Source: JANPLD01 sp031426355
GTDB taxonomy: Bacteria; Pseudomonadota; Alphaproteobacteria; Rickettsiales; UBA8987
DNA: 64,000 nt
Direction of reading: 5' to 3'
NCBI GenBank assembly: GCA_031426355.1
Contig: JANPLD010000118.1
Location: forward strand, 1 to 64,000
The notes below the pieces were generated by a model. That model was not told the DNA's origin. It saw nothing but the letters and a program-made list of their open reading frames with translations, and ran no database searches. Shown one piece after another: positions 36,460 through 45,293 of the stretch (position 1 is its first letter; each line of letters starts with the position of its first letter). The position numbers and the translations under genes are program-made.

Positions 36460-37089
36460 TTATTTCTTCTCTTTTAATTCCCTCAGCTTTTTAGCCCTGT
36501 AATGCCTGAACATATAAACTGATATCAGCAACGCAGCGAAAGTAACAAGACCAACTTTCACATAAAACAGATACGGCTTAATAAGGTGGCTATGCTCACC
36601 TATCATATAACCAAGTGTCAGCAATATACCCATCCATAATATTCCGCTGAGCAAACAATAGAACAGATATTTACTTACCTTCATATTCGCCAGCCCCGCC
36701 GGGAAACCTATATAATGTTTTACCGCCGGCAATAACCTGCCTGTAAAAACAGATATACCGCCATGGTCTTTAAAATACTCTTCAACCTTGGCAAATTTCT
36801 CATTGGACATCATGAATATTTTCGGATGCTTGAGCAAAAGGCTTTTACCGTAATGAACTGCAATCCAGTAATTGATATATCCGCCCGCAACAGACCCGGA
36901 AACACTCGCAATAAGAACTAATGTAAAATCAAGATGCCCCTCATGAACAAGGTAACCCGCCGGTATCATTGTTAGCTCAGCAGGTATTGGGATAAACGTG
37001 CTTTCTATAAGTGTCATGAAAAAAATGCCGAAATATCCAAGCCTTTCAACAAAACTCACTAAAAATTCGGTCGCCTGATCAAAATCCAT
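36460..37089 (-). CDS. DedA-family membrane protein
   Basis: 209 residues with four to six hydrophobic segments. GYFGIFFMTLIESTFIPIPAEL, FKDHGGISVFTGRLLPAVKHYIGFPAGLANM (with the conserved G-R-x-x-P) are family landmarks. DedA proteins act in lipid carrier (undecaprenyl phosphate) recycling and membrane homeostasis. Preceded by a 197 bp gap. Confidence 0.88.
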   Translation of the reverse strand: MDFDQATEFLVSFVERLGYFGIFFMTLIESTFIPIPAELTMIPAGYLVHEGHLDFTLVLIASVSGSVAGGYINYWIAVHYGKSLLLKHPKIFMMSNEKFAKVEEYFKDHGGISVFTGRLLPAVKHYIGFPAGLANMKVSKYLFYCLLSGILWMGILLTLGYMIGEHSHLIKPYLFYVKVGLVTFAALLISVYMFRHYRAKKLRELKEKK

Positions 37090-37288
37090 TCAATATCCCG
37101 TATTAAAAATTTTTTCCGATATACAACAGATAATAGTTTTTTAAAATGTAAAAATGCCTCATTGAATAAATTTATTTATTCTAATTACGGATTAAAAAAT
37201 AAATCTCTTTTTGAAATTTTTTATAAGGAAAGTTTCATATATTTTGTTATACTGCATAAGTTAGCAATAAAAAAATAGCAGTCTTTTT

Positions 37289-37915
37289 ATGGCTTATTCC
37301 TCCAATCGGGCCTCGCAGTTTTTTTCGGGGCCCGATAAGAACATAAACATCGTTCTCGCCGCCAGCGCAGTTAATGCGCTGATCATTTTTGGCATTTTAT
37401 ATGCCCTTGAATATGAACATAACCTGCTTGAATTTTTCATTACATTCCGCACATTAGGTTTGGCATTACTCGCCTATAAATTCCGCTCCGGCCTGAAAAG
37501 GGATTTCGGCAAATTCCTTTGTGGCATCAATATATTCCTCGCCATAATCGCCAATTACTTTGTCTATAACGGCGATATAAATGACAGCGGCTGGGAAATG
37601 ATGGACACAATAATCATAGAAAAAGCCTCAGAAAAAATGAATGATGCCAGTGATAACGCCAGCACCACTTTTGATGAAGCAACCGCGCAGGCACAAAAAC
37701 AGGTGAATAAAGTAGCCGCTCAGGTTCCCGTTCCAGCCCCGGTATCAACCGCGCCATTTGAAATAAAACCACTTAAGATTAATCTGCCCAACCTTCCACC
37801 TATTAACCAGCAGATACAACAACCCACAATTCAGCAACAGCAACCACAAGCAACCCAGCCTACAAGGCAACAACCCTCTGACCCACTCAGGCAAGGCTAT
37901 TCCATCGGTAACTAA
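37289..37915 (+). CDS. Unknown two-helix membrane protein with Pro/Gln-rich tail
   Basis: 208 residues. Three hydrophobic segments lie at about 20-40, 48-66 and 74-92, followed by a charged helical linker (EKASEKMNDASDNAST) and a tail of about 70 residues rich in Pro and Gln (PAPVSTAP, QQPTIQQQQPQ). No family recognised. The tail resembles the composition of the lipoprotein at 973. A TATACT -10 lies about 37 bp upstream; no CtrA box is seen. Confidence 0.65.
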   Translation: MAYSSNRASQFFSGPDKNINIVLAASAVNALIIFGILYALEYEHNLLEFFITFRTLGLALLAYKFRSGLKRDFGKFLCGINIFLAIIANYFVYNGDINDSGWEMMDTIIIEKASEKMNDASDNASTTFDEATAQAQKQVNKVAAQVPVPAPVSTAPFEIKPLKINLPNLPPINQQIQQPTIQQQQPQATQPTRQQPSDPLRQGYSIGN

Positions 37916-37946
37916 CCTTTAGATATTACATCTTTCAAAAAGCAAA

Positions 37947-37976
37947 ATGGCCAATAATATTTCTATTATCAGCCAT
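37947..37976. terminator. Hairpin between the membrane protein gene and rho
   Basis: ATGGC at 37947-37951 pairs with GCCAT at 37972-37976, extended by an AATAAT/ATTAT inner stem. T-rich sequence follows on the minus strand (TTTTGCTTTTTG). A second AT-only hairpin (AGATATTT/AAATATCT, 37995-38015) overlaps the rho stop codon. Confidence 0.6.
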
Positions 37977-38013
37977 ATAAAATTAATTTAACTCAGATAT
38001 TTGAGCTAAATAT

Positions 38014-40170
38014 CTAATCTTTATCTTTAACTTTATCCTTGTCTTTTGCAGGGATCTTTCTTCCGCCGCCAACCCTTTCAACTACCGGGCCGGAATTCAT
38101 ACTGGTAAAGAACTCATCATTGGTTTTTGTCTCACGTATCTTCTCCATCAGGAACTCCATTGCGTCCATAGAACCCATTGGGGAAATGATTTTACGTAAT
38201 ATCCAAACTTTCTGCATCTCACCTTCATCATAAAGAAGTTCTTCATGACGCGTGCCTGAACGAAGTATATCAATAGCCGGGAATATTCTTTTATCAGCAA
38301 GCTTACGATCAAGCACAACTTCCGAGTTACCTGTACCTTTGAATTCCTCGAATATCACCTCATCCATTCTTGAACCAGTCTCAATAAGAGCTGTCGCAAT
38401 GATCGTCAGTGAACCGCCATTCTCAGTATTCCTTGCTGCACCGAAGAATCTTTTCGGCCTTTGAAGCGCATTCGCATCCACACCACCTGTAAGTACTTTA
38501 CCAGAGGATGGCACAACGGTATTATAAGCACGCGCCAGCCTTGTGATCGAATCAAGGAGGATAACAACATCCCTACCATGCTCTACAAGCCTGCGGGCCT
38601 TCTCAATAATAAGTTCTGCTAACTGTACGTGGCGTGTTGCCGGCTCATCAAATGTCGAGCTTACAACTTCACCTTTTACCGTACGCGTCATATCCGTAAC
38701 CTCTTCCGGGCGCTCATCTATCAGAAGAACAATAAGGTCAACTTCCGGATGGTTAGTTTCAATTGATTTCGCGATCGTTTGCAGAAGTACCGTTTTACCT
38801 GAACGAGGAGGCGCCACAATCAAAGCCCTTTGCCCTTTTCCAAGCGGAGAAACAAGGTCAATAACGCGCGCTGCATTATTATTCTTATCAGTGCTAGGCA
38901 ATTCCATCTTGAGTTTTTTATCAGGATAAAGCGGCGTCAGATTGTCGAAATTCGTCTTTTTGCCAAGCCTTCCATGAAGGTCAATACCATTAACACTTTT
39001 AATCCTTGTTAATGCGAAATACCTCTCACGCAATTTTGGCGCACGCACCTCACCTTCAACCGTGTCACCAGTCCTAAGCGAAAATCTTTTCACCTGATTT
39101 GGCGATACATAAACGTCATCAGGACCAGCACGGTAATTATATTCTCTCGAACGGAGGAACCCGAAACCATCAGGCATTATCTCTAAAACACCTTCAAATA
39201 TAACAATACCTTCCTGCTGCTCCATCATCACGCGGAGTATGTGGAAGATAATTTCCTGCTTAAGCATGAAGTTTGAACCTTCAATACCAGCTTCACGGGC
39301 TAATTCTATCAGCTCTTCCGCAGGTTTTGATTTAAGGTCTTTCACGAATAATGTCGGAACATCCTTCGCTTGTGTAAATCCGCCTTCAGCATCTTCACCA
39401 TTATCATCTTGTGGTGGTACGAAATCAGGCGCCTTACCCGCTACAGAATTAGAGATGTAATCATACTCATTATTCATTGGCGGAACCGCGCTACCTGATA
39501 CTATTGCCGGGTTCACATTTGGATCCATCGCCTCAGGATTCTGGTTTGCATCAACCCTTACTGGCTGTGGCTGCCTTTCAAAACCGCCATCATTACCATT
39601 TTTCTCAGGCCTGTTATTGTCATATCTATCGTTATTACGATCATTATTGCGGTTATCATATCTACCGCCGCCTCTATTATTATCATATCTGTCGTTACTA
39701 TTACGGTTGTCATATCTTCCGCCACCGCCGCTATTATTCCTGTCGTTACGGTCATTTCTTCCCCTGCCACCGTTACGGTCATTCCTGTCATTATTATTGC
39801 GATCGTTACGGAAATTATTCCTGCGAGGTGCGCCGTTATTATGCCCGCCAGAACCGCCGCCATTCCCTCTGTTGTCATCACGGTTACCCCTTTCATAGCC
39901 ACCGCCTTCACCTCTATCGCCCCTTACATCGCCTCGACCCTCAGCCCTCGTCCCGCCTTGGTTAGGTGCATTATCACCATTACTTTCATTTGTAACTACC
40001 GGAGCCGCTTGAGCTACCGGAGCTGAAACTGCCGCCGATTGTACTGGAGCCGCCGCTGGAGCTTCTGGAGTTTGTACCGAAACTGGTGCTGAAGCATCTG
40101 AGCTTCCTTGATCTTTACTTTCTTTCGCTGGAGTTTTACGCGCGGAAAGACCGAGTTTTTCTTCTGTCAT
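38014..40170 (-). CDS. rho: Transcription termination factor Rho with a long disordered N-terminal insertion
   Basis: An RNA-dependent hexameric ATPase that ends transcription. The last 445 residues are canonical: cold-shock RNA-binding domain (GVLEIMPDGFGFLRS, YVSPNQVKRFSLRTGD), Walker A PPRSGKT at about 455-461, LIDERPEEVTDM, and the R-loop region LLDSITRLARAYN. The first 270 or so residues are low complexity: Ala/Pro/Val-rich to about 60, then Arg/Asn/Gly/Asp-rich (repeats of NDRN, RGGGRYDN) to about 200. At 718 residues it is about 300 longer than E. coli Rho. Such insertions occur in several phyla and can promote RNA binding or phase separation. The C-terminus is a KDKDK tail. Confidence 0.96.
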   Translation of the reverse strand: MTEEKLGLSARKTPAKESKDQGSSDASAPVSVQTPEAPAAAPVQSAAVSAPVAQAAPVVTNESNGDNAPNQGGTRAEGRGDVRGDRGEGGGYERGNRDDNRGNGGGSGGHNNGAPRRNNFRNDRNNNDRNDRNGGRGRNDRNDRNNSGGGGRYDNRNSNDRYDNNRGGGRYDNRNNDRNNDRYDNNRPEKNGNDGGFERQPQPVRVDANQNPEAMDPNVNPAIVSGSAVPPMNNEYDYISNSVAGKAPDFVPPQDDNGEDAEGGFTQAKDVPTLFVKDLKSKPAEELIELAREAGIEGSNFMLKQEIIFHILRVMMEQQEGIVIFEGVLEIMPDGFGFLRSREYNYRAGPDDVYVSPNQVKRFSLRTGDTVEGEVRAPKLRERYFALTRIKSVNGIDLHGRLGKKTNFDNLTPLYPDKKLKMELPSTDKNNNAARVIDLVSPLGKGQRALIVAPPRSGKTVLLQTIAKSIETNHPEVDLIVLLIDERPEEVTDMTRTVKGEVVSSTFDEPATRHVQLAELIIEKARRLVEHGRDVVILLDSITRLARAYNTVVPSSGKVLTGGVDANALQRPKRFFGAARNTENGGSLTIIATALIETGSRMDEVIFEEFKGTGNSEVVLDRKLADKRIFPAIDILRSGTRHEELLYDEGEMQKVWILRKIISPMGSMDAMEFLMEKIRETKTNDEFFTSMNSGPVVERVGGGRKIPAKDKDKVKDKD

Positions 40171-40329
40171 ATATATTGTTTGTTAGTTTAAGTTTTAGAT
40201 TAGATTGTTTGGATAATATTTTGGAATAATTGGATATTATTGATTTTGATGAGCTAAAAATTGCTTATAAGTACAAATGTTATCTGATCTTATAAAACGG
40301 AATCTAGCGGAGGTAATCTAAAGACGAGT

Positions 40330-40372
40330 AGGCATTGCACCCAGCTCTTTAATTAGAACTCACATTATGCCT
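40330..40372 (-). ncRNA. Structured leader of rho or separate small RNA
   Basis: Within the transcribed leader the minus strand folds as two stacked stems: AGGCAT with ATGCCT (40367-40372 and 40330-40335) and inside it AGTTCT with AGAGCT (40355-40360 and 40343-40348) around an AATTAA loop. It follows the strong promoter at 40394-40421. I do not recognise an Rfam family. It may be a regulatory leader for rho autoregulation or a short non-coding RNA. Confidence 0.4.
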
Positions 40373-40393
40373 TGAAGCACCAGAGTTGCCCTC

Positions 40394-40421
40394 ATTCTAT
40401 ACAGATAAAAACACCTGTCAA
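40394..40421 (-). promoter_or_regulatory. Strong sigma70-type promoter upstream of rho
   Basis: On the minus strand TTGACA (40416-40421), 16 bp, TAGAAT (40394-40399). It is the best consensus promoter seen in the window. The transcript would have a leader of about 217 bases before rho. Confidence 0.7.
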
Positions 40422-40449
40422 AGGGTATTTTTTAATTATAATCATTTAT

Positions 40450-41967
40450 TTAAGTAAGCTCCATACCCTTCTTCAAGGCTTTTTGCATATTCACTTCTCC
40501 ATTAGATTTTTCCGAATTGATGGCTTTTATCGTATTTGAAAACTCACTTGCCAACCTGTTAAGCTCCTCTAACTGTTCCGGTGCCATTACACCCTCAAAC
40601 ATCTTTGGATGATCTTTTAAAAACTTCTCAATTTCCTCAATTTTATAAATGCATGGGCAATAACTTCTCATCTCTTCACCATTCCGCAGATCATAAGATT
40701 CAGGTAATTGCTGCTCAAATATATGCTGGAATTTAACTTTTCTTTTTTCTCCACCGCCATCAATATCAATTCCTTCCTCTTTCACTTTGTATAAAATAGC
40801 TTGAAAAAGCTTCTGAAATTCACGCCTGAACTCCTCATAGTTATGAATATCAGGCTTTATACTTTCCAAATATTCATAACCTTTTATATAAAGCTCCTGG
40901 GACTTCTTATTTAATTTATCAAAATTATCATTGAATTCCTTACTATCACCACCAGGTTTAATCTTATCAAAAATTGTTTGAATATCATGTATGCCATCAC
41001 CATCTTTTTCAGGGATGGACTTCACAACTTTATTGATAGTTTTATCTAATTTATACATGAACTCCAAAAGCTCATGCGGGTAAAAATAACTTCTTTTTTT
41101 AAAATTTTCCTGATCATTAATTTTACTAGGTTCAAAATCTTTAAATACTTTTTTAAAGTTTTCCTCCCATATTTTTTCAGGATTATTTATTAAATCATGA
41201 ACGGCAATTTCTTTTAATTCTATCTTGCCATCAATTTCTTTATGATGTTTTTTGTAATATTTATTTATATCTTTAAGTGCTTCTTTTGAATTTTCCTCAA
41301 AGCCTTTCCCTAACTGCCTCACTTTATCAAATCGTTCCTGGAAATTTTCAGGAAAATAAAATCTGGTTGCTTCGTTTTCATGGGCCTTATCTATGACAGA
41401 CACCATATTTATATAGCCATCATCAATTACTATATAGCGGTCTGCAAATTTATATAATTGGTTTTCAGCACCTATGCTTCTATTAGGATCAACGAAGGAA
41501 TATCTTATAGGTACATCCCACCTTTCAGATTTATAAGGACGATTATTATTTATATGATCAGTAATCTGCTGGGATAGATTAGATTTTAATCCGGATATTT
41601 CCTCCGAAAGTTTATTGGCAGAGCTTAATAAAGATTCCTCTGACATTATCTTCATAACATCTCCCGCAGGCATAGATATTAATGTTTCAAAAAATTGTTT
41701 TTGATCTTTATCCATCCATGAATTGATATTCCCTGAAGAATACTTAGCTAAAAGCACATCTCTTTCATCAGGCGTCATTTCATTCTTAAAAACGGCATCA
41801 TATGTATGATATTGCTCAAAAAAAGTGTCATAAGTATAGGGGTTTGTGATTACTTCCTTAATATATTTCTGCGGATCAGTTTTCCAGAGTCCGTTAGGTT
41901 CATGCTCTTTATCATATTGCAGCCTTTGAGCTGCGGCTTTAATTATATCTAATGGCGTAACAGGCAT
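40450..41967 (-). CDS. Large unknown lineage-specific protein
   Basis: 505 residues, no recognised family. Mostly predicted helical and charged, with Lys/Glu-rich segments (ENSKEALKDINKYYKKHHKEIDGK; NKKSQELYIKGYEYLE). The N-terminus MPVTPLDIIKAAAQRLQYD is not a signal peptide. Residues about 145-210 are more beta-like (RWDVPIRYSFVDPNRSIG, YIVIDDGYINMVSVID). A CYS pair lies in RSYCPCIYK near residue 440. A good ribosome-binding sequence (AGGGGA) and a CtrA-type promoter precede it. Confidence 0.75.
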   Translation of the reverse strand: MPVTPLDIIKAAAQRLQYDKEHEPNGLWKTDPQKYIKEVITNPYTYDTFFEQYHTYDAVFKNEMTPDERDVLLAKYSSGNINSWMDKDQKQFFETLISMPAGDVMKIMSEESLLSSANKLSEEISGLKSNLSQQITDHINNNRPYKSERWDVPIRYSFVDPNRSIGAENQLYKFADRYIVIDDGYINMVSVIDKAHENEATRFYFPENFQERFDKVRQLGKGFEENSKEALKDINKYYKKHHKEIDGKIELKEIAVHDLINNPEKIWEENFKKVFKDFEPSKINDQENFKKRSYFYPHELLEFMYKLDKTINKVVKSIPEKDGDGIHDIQTIFDKIKPGGDSKEFNDNFDKLNKKSQELYIKGYEYLESIKPDIHNYEEFRREFQKLFQAILYKVKEEGIDIDGGGEKRKVKFQHIFEQQLPESYDLRNGEEMRSYCPCIYKIEEIEKFLKDHPKMFEGVMAPEQLEELNRLASEFSNTIKAINSEKSNGEVNMQKALKKGMELT

Positions 41968-41997
41968 TATATCCCCTTTATAATAATGAATTTTTTT

Positions 41998-42029
41998 ATA
42001 TTACCTTAAAAAGGTTAATTTTTCATTAA
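41998..42029 (-). promoter_or_regulatory. CtrA-type promoter of the 505-residue protein gene
   Basis: On the minus strand TTAA (42026-42029), 7 bp, TTAA (42015-42018), 11 bp, TAATAT (41998-42003), 30 bp before the start. Confidence 0.7.
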
Positions 42030-42071
42030 TATTACAAAAGTCACCTTATTACAAATCAATACGTTAGACAA

Positions 42072-43499
42072 TTAATGTCCACCATCACTTAATTTTAATC
42101 CGTAAACAGACAATATTCCATTTATCTTATCCTTAAGAGCATCAAGCTCAGCCTCTGAATTACCTTCCGCGCGGATACTGATAGCACTTTGCGTGTTAGA
42201 AGAACGCACCATCCACCACCCGCCTTTTTCCATTACCCTTATCCCGTCGATCTCGCTTACTTCCGCAGGAGATTCTTTTATTTTTGCTCGTATTTCTTCC
42301 ACTATCCTGAGTTTATCAGCTTCAGGAACCATTATACGGTATTCAGGCGATGCATAAGATTTCGGCAATTTTGAAACTGCGTCACTTGGCTTAAGTTTTC
42401 TTTTTACAAAATAATTTATCAGGCGAACTGCCGCATAGACCGCATCATCATATCCATAATTCTTATCATTAAAGAAAATATGCCCGCTCATTTCCCCTGC
42501 TAACGGTGCGCCGGTTTCCATAAGCTTCTGCTTGATGAATGAATGCCCGGTTTTCCATATTATAGCCTCACCGCCAAACTCCTTAACCTTATCAAAGAAT
42601 GCCTGACTGGCTTTCACATCCGCGATTATCTTTGCACCTTTAATATCCGCCAGAACATCATCGGCAAAAAATATCATCATCTGATCACCCCAGATTATCC
42701 GCCCTTCTCCATCCACAGCACCGATCCTGTCACCATCACCATCAAATGCCAATCCAATGTCGCATTTCTCTTTTTTTACCAGATCAATTAGCTGTTGTAA
42801 ATTCTCCGCAACTGTCGGGTCTGGATGATGCGCCGGAAAATTCCCGTCGATCTTTTCATTTATCAGGAAATGTTTTGCCGGAATTCTTTTTACCAGCTCC
42901 CCAACTATCTCACCCGCAGAACCATTCCCCGGATCCCACGCTATTTTAAGGTCTTTTAGGAATTCATTTGAACCTTCTAGCGCTCCCGCAAGGTTGTTCA
43001 AATATTCTTCTTTCACAGGAAAATTATGAACCACTCCTTTGCCTTCTGCAAAATCCCCAGCCTCACACATGCGGCCTATTTCTTTTATTTCTTCACCAAA
43101 CAGCGGCGCCTTATTATACATCATCTTAAAACCATTATCCTGCTTCGGGTTATGCGATGCAGTAATAACCATCCCACCATCCATATTTTTAGAGCGCACA
43201 GTAAAATACACCATCGGGCTTGGTCCAACGCCTATGTCAAACACTTCAGCTCCGGCATCCACCAAACCTTTTATAACTTCCGCTTTTAATGACGGCGTTG
43301 ATATCCTACCATCATAACCAAGCACGAGCTTTGGGTTTTTATTATTTGTTTTTCTGATTATCTTGGTCGCAAATGCGCGCGCTATATAATAAGCATCTTC
43401 CGTAAATATCTGTTTCCCCACTTCCCCGCGTATATCATACGCCCGCAGCGCCGTTGAATTTAAAACTTTAGAGGGGGTAAGGGAAAAGGGGTAAGGCAT
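42072..43499 (-). CDS. Phosphomannomutase/phosphoglucomutase
   Basis: It interconverts hexose-1- and hexose-6-phosphates for surface polysaccharide and sugar-nucleotide synthesis. The phosphoserine loop TASHNP is at 113-118, the metal loop DGDGDR at about 255-260, the sugar-binding GEMSGH and the C-terminal phosphate loop RSSNTQ follow. 475 residues, typical of the ManB/AlgC group. The first ten residues (MPYPFSLTPSK) are encoded by the inverted repeat that flanks the four-helix-bundle gene, so the start of the gene has been rebuilt by repeat sequence. Confidence 0.93.
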   Translation of the reverse strand: MPYPFSLTPSKVLNSTALRAYDIRGEVGKQIFTEDAYYIARAFATKIIRKTNNKNPKLVLGYDGRISTPSLKAEVIKGLVDAGAEVFDIGVGPSPMVYFTVRSKNMDGGMVITASHNPKQDNGFKMMYNKAPLFGEEIKEIGRMCEAGDFAEGKGVVHNFPVKEEYLNNLAGALEGSNEFLKDLKIAWDPGNGSAGEIVGELVKRIPAKHFLINEKIDGNFPAHHPDPTVAENLQQLIDLVKKEKCDIGLAFDGDGDRIGAVDGEGRIIWGDQMMIFFADDVLADIKGAKIIADVKASQAFFDKVKEFGGEAIIWKTGHSFIKQKLMETGAPLAGEMSGHIFFNDKNYGYDDAVYAAVRLINYFVKRKLKPSDAVSKLPKSYASPEYRIMVPEADKLRIVEEIRAKIKESPAEVSEIDGIRVMEKGGWWMVRSSNTQSAISIRAEGNSEAELDALKDKINGILSVYGLKLSDGGH

Positions 43500-43503
43500 A
43501 AGG
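43477..43503. repeat. Left inverted repeat flanking the four-helix-bundle gene
   Basis: A 27-base GTAAGG...ATAAGG sequence that matches the reverse complement of 43887-43913 with about five mismatches. It overlaps the start codon of the phosphomannomutase gene (43497-43499). Confidence 0.75.
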
Positions 43504-43509
43504 GATATA

Positions 43510-43881
43510 TTATATTTTTGTTTTTAGAACTTTTCGTAATGTATTAAGCATTTTTTCTATCTCTCTTATATTTAAAAATATCTCTTTTAAATCTTCTTTT
43601 TTACAAAGCTCAATATCAAAACAAATTATTAATTGCGTTTCAACTTCTGCAAGGGATCCAAGTGCTATGGATAAAAAATTGATAAAATCTTTTGTACTTC
43701 TCCTCGTATGACCTTCAGCAATATTGGAAGGTACAGAAACTGCCGATTTCCTAACTTGAGAAGTAATCCCATATAATTCCTCTTTTGGAAACTTCCTTGA
43801 TAAAAAATATACGTCTTTTGCTAAAATCCTCGCCTTTTTCCAAACCTCTAAATCCCTAAAACTTTTTATCTCTTTTGTCAT
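43510..43881 (-). CDS. Four-helix-bundle protein of the 23S rRNA intervening-sequence (IVP) family
   Basis: 123 residues. FRDLEVWKKARILAKDVY, ELYGITSQVRKSAVSVPSNIAEG and FINFLSIALGSLAEVETQL are the hallmarks of the family first found in intervening sequences of 23S rRNA genes. Here it lies between protein genes and is flanked by 27-base imperfect inverted repeats. The molecular role of the family is unknown (no recombinase activity is established). Confidence 0.92.
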   Translation of the reverse strand: MTKEIKSFRDLEVWKKARILAKDVYFLSRKFPKEELYGITSQVRKSAVSVPSNIAEGHTRRSTKDFINFLSIALGSLAEVETQLIICFDIELCKKEDLKEIFLNIREIEKMLNTLRKVLKTKI

Positions 43882-43886
43882 AAGTT

Positions 43887-43913
43887 CCTTATCCCTTCCC
43901 CCTTAAGCCTTAT
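43887..43913. repeat. Right inverted repeat flanking the four-helix-bundle gene
   Basis: CCTTAT...CTTAT, the partner of the repeat at 43477-43503. Together they bound a unit of about 437 bp containing one gene. Confidence 0.75.
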
Positions 43914-43921
43914 CCCTATTG

Positions 43922-44278
43922 TTACTTCACCTTCTCACATTTATTGTGGTTACATTCCAGTTTAATATTTTCCTTCTCACATTTTACCGCGCAGACATTA
44001 TTACAAATACCTTTAAAACTTGCTTTTCTTTTCTCCACTATGGTCTGGAATATTTTATGAACATAGAATTTACACCCGAGCGGGCACATACCTTCCATCA
44101 CAACGCAGTCTTTATCTGCCTGGCAATGCCTTGCTTCCCTTAAAAATTTCTTAAAATCCGCAACAGCCTGCCCGCATTCTGAAAGCTGCATAGCCTTAAG
44201 CCCCCTCATCTGCTCACCGTCAGAAGCAAGTGGAAAACAAATCAAAATCAGGAACCCAAAAAATATGATCTTTTTCAT
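43922..44278 (-). CDS. Cys-rich secreted protein
   Basis: 118 residues. Signal peptide MKKIIFFGFLILICFPLASDG, then a short domain with about eleven cysteines (CQADKDC, CPLGCKF, CNNVCAVKC, CNHNKC). No named family. Its start codon overlaps the ispB stop by one base, so it is translationally coupled to ispB. It is different in pattern from the Cys-rich protein at 35863. Confidence 0.7.
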   Translation of the reverse strand: MKKIIFFGFLILICFPLASDGEQMRGLKAMQLSECGQAVADFKKFLREARHCQADKDCVVMEGMCPLGCKFYVHKIFQTIVEKRKASFKGICNNVCAVKCEKENIKLECNHNKCEKVK

Positions 44279-45267
44279 TAACCTTCTCTTTCAATGGAGA
44301 ACTTTAAAATATCTTCTAACGCCTTACTATATTCATTTTCAGGCAGGTTAGAAAGGTTCTTTTTACCTGCATCACAATATTCTATTGCTGTTTTCCGGCA
44401 GAATTCCTGTGAATTACTCTCTATCATCAGAGATCTTAACTTCCTGAATTCCTCTTCATTCCTCAGCTCTTCATTACCTGAAAATAATTTTTCCATCTCA
44501 GCAACTGCTGACTTCTGGCTGCTGATCACCTTATACAAATGAATTACCGGCAGTGTTGCTTTTCCCTCACGAAAATCATCACCAAGTTTCTTCCCCCATG
44601 AATTCTCATCGGCAAAATAATCAAGCTCATCATCACTTATCTGGAATGATATCCCAAGGTTCCTGCCAAATTTTCCTGCATTGGTTTTCTGCTCCTCATC
44701 TGCATCTGCAATTATGGCTCCAACCCTACCACAGGCTGCGAACAGTTCAGCAGTTTTAGCCGTAATGATATCAATATAATCTTCAATGGAAGTTTTAATA
44801 TCCGCCTTATGCATCAGCTGCTTTATCTCGCCTTCCGTAAGTATTGATGAAGTATGCGAAAGAACTTTTATTATTTCGAGGCTGCCGGAATCACTCATCA
44901 TTCCAAATGCCTGCGCCAGTAAAAAATCACCCACCAGAACGCTTGCCGGGTTACCCCATAATTCATTGGCAGTTTTCCTGCCACGTCGCATCTTGCTGCC
45001 ATCAACTACATCATCATGGAAGAGCGTCGCCGTATGCAGTAATTCAACACATGCCGCCATTTCTGATATTAGCTTGCTTTTGCCACCCAGCATCTTGGCA
45101 CATAATATCAATATTATCGGCCTCAGCCTTTTTCCACCAGCCGTCACTATATGGCTAAGCAAAGATTTTATAAGATCAGGCCTCCCCTCCCCAAGCGCAA
45201 TTATCCTCGCATCAACCGCTTTCAGCTCCTCTTCGTACAAAGGCTTATATTTATGTAATGGACTCAT
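44278..45267 (-). CDS. ispB: Octaprenyl-diphosphate synthase type polyprenyl synthetase
   Basis: It builds the long prenyl tail of ubiquinone. The first Asp-rich motif is LFHDDVVDGSKMRRG (Asp85, 86, 89), the second QISDDELDYF (DDxxD) near residue 213, with GGKRLRP at 44-50. 329 residues. The same isoprenoid supply feeds the squalene synthase gene next door. Confidence 0.92.
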   Translation of the reverse strand: MSPLHKYKPLYEEELKAVDARIIALGEGRPDLIKSLLSHIVTAGGKRLRPIILILCAKMLGGKSKLISEMAACVELLHTATLFHDDVVDGSKMRRGRKTANELWGNPASVLVGDFLLAQAFGMMSDSGSLEIIKVLSHTSSILTEGEIKQLMHKADIKTSIEDYIDIITAKTAELFAACGRVGAIIADADEEQKTNAGKFGRNLGISFQISDDELDYFADENSWGKKLGDDFREGKATLPVIHLYKVISSQKSAVAEMEKLFSGNEELRNEEEFRKLRSLMIESNSQEFCRKTAIEYCDAGKKNLSNLPENEYSKALEDILKFSIEREG

Positions 45268-45293
45268 AATTTATCTAAAATATAAAAATTAAT

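Noticed and set aside
39477..40026. Several open frames opposite the 5' part of rho
   Set aside because: They mirror the Arg/Asn/Gly-rich repeats of the Rho insertion and have no start signals or domains.
40300..40421. 6S RNA or SRP RNA upstream of rho
   Set aside because: A hairpin is present but I cannot match the conserved bubble of 6S RNA or the GGAA loop of SRP RNA.
42189..43317. Plus-strand open frames over the phosphomannomutase gene
   Set aside because: All are antisense shadows; the minus-strand frame contains every family motif.
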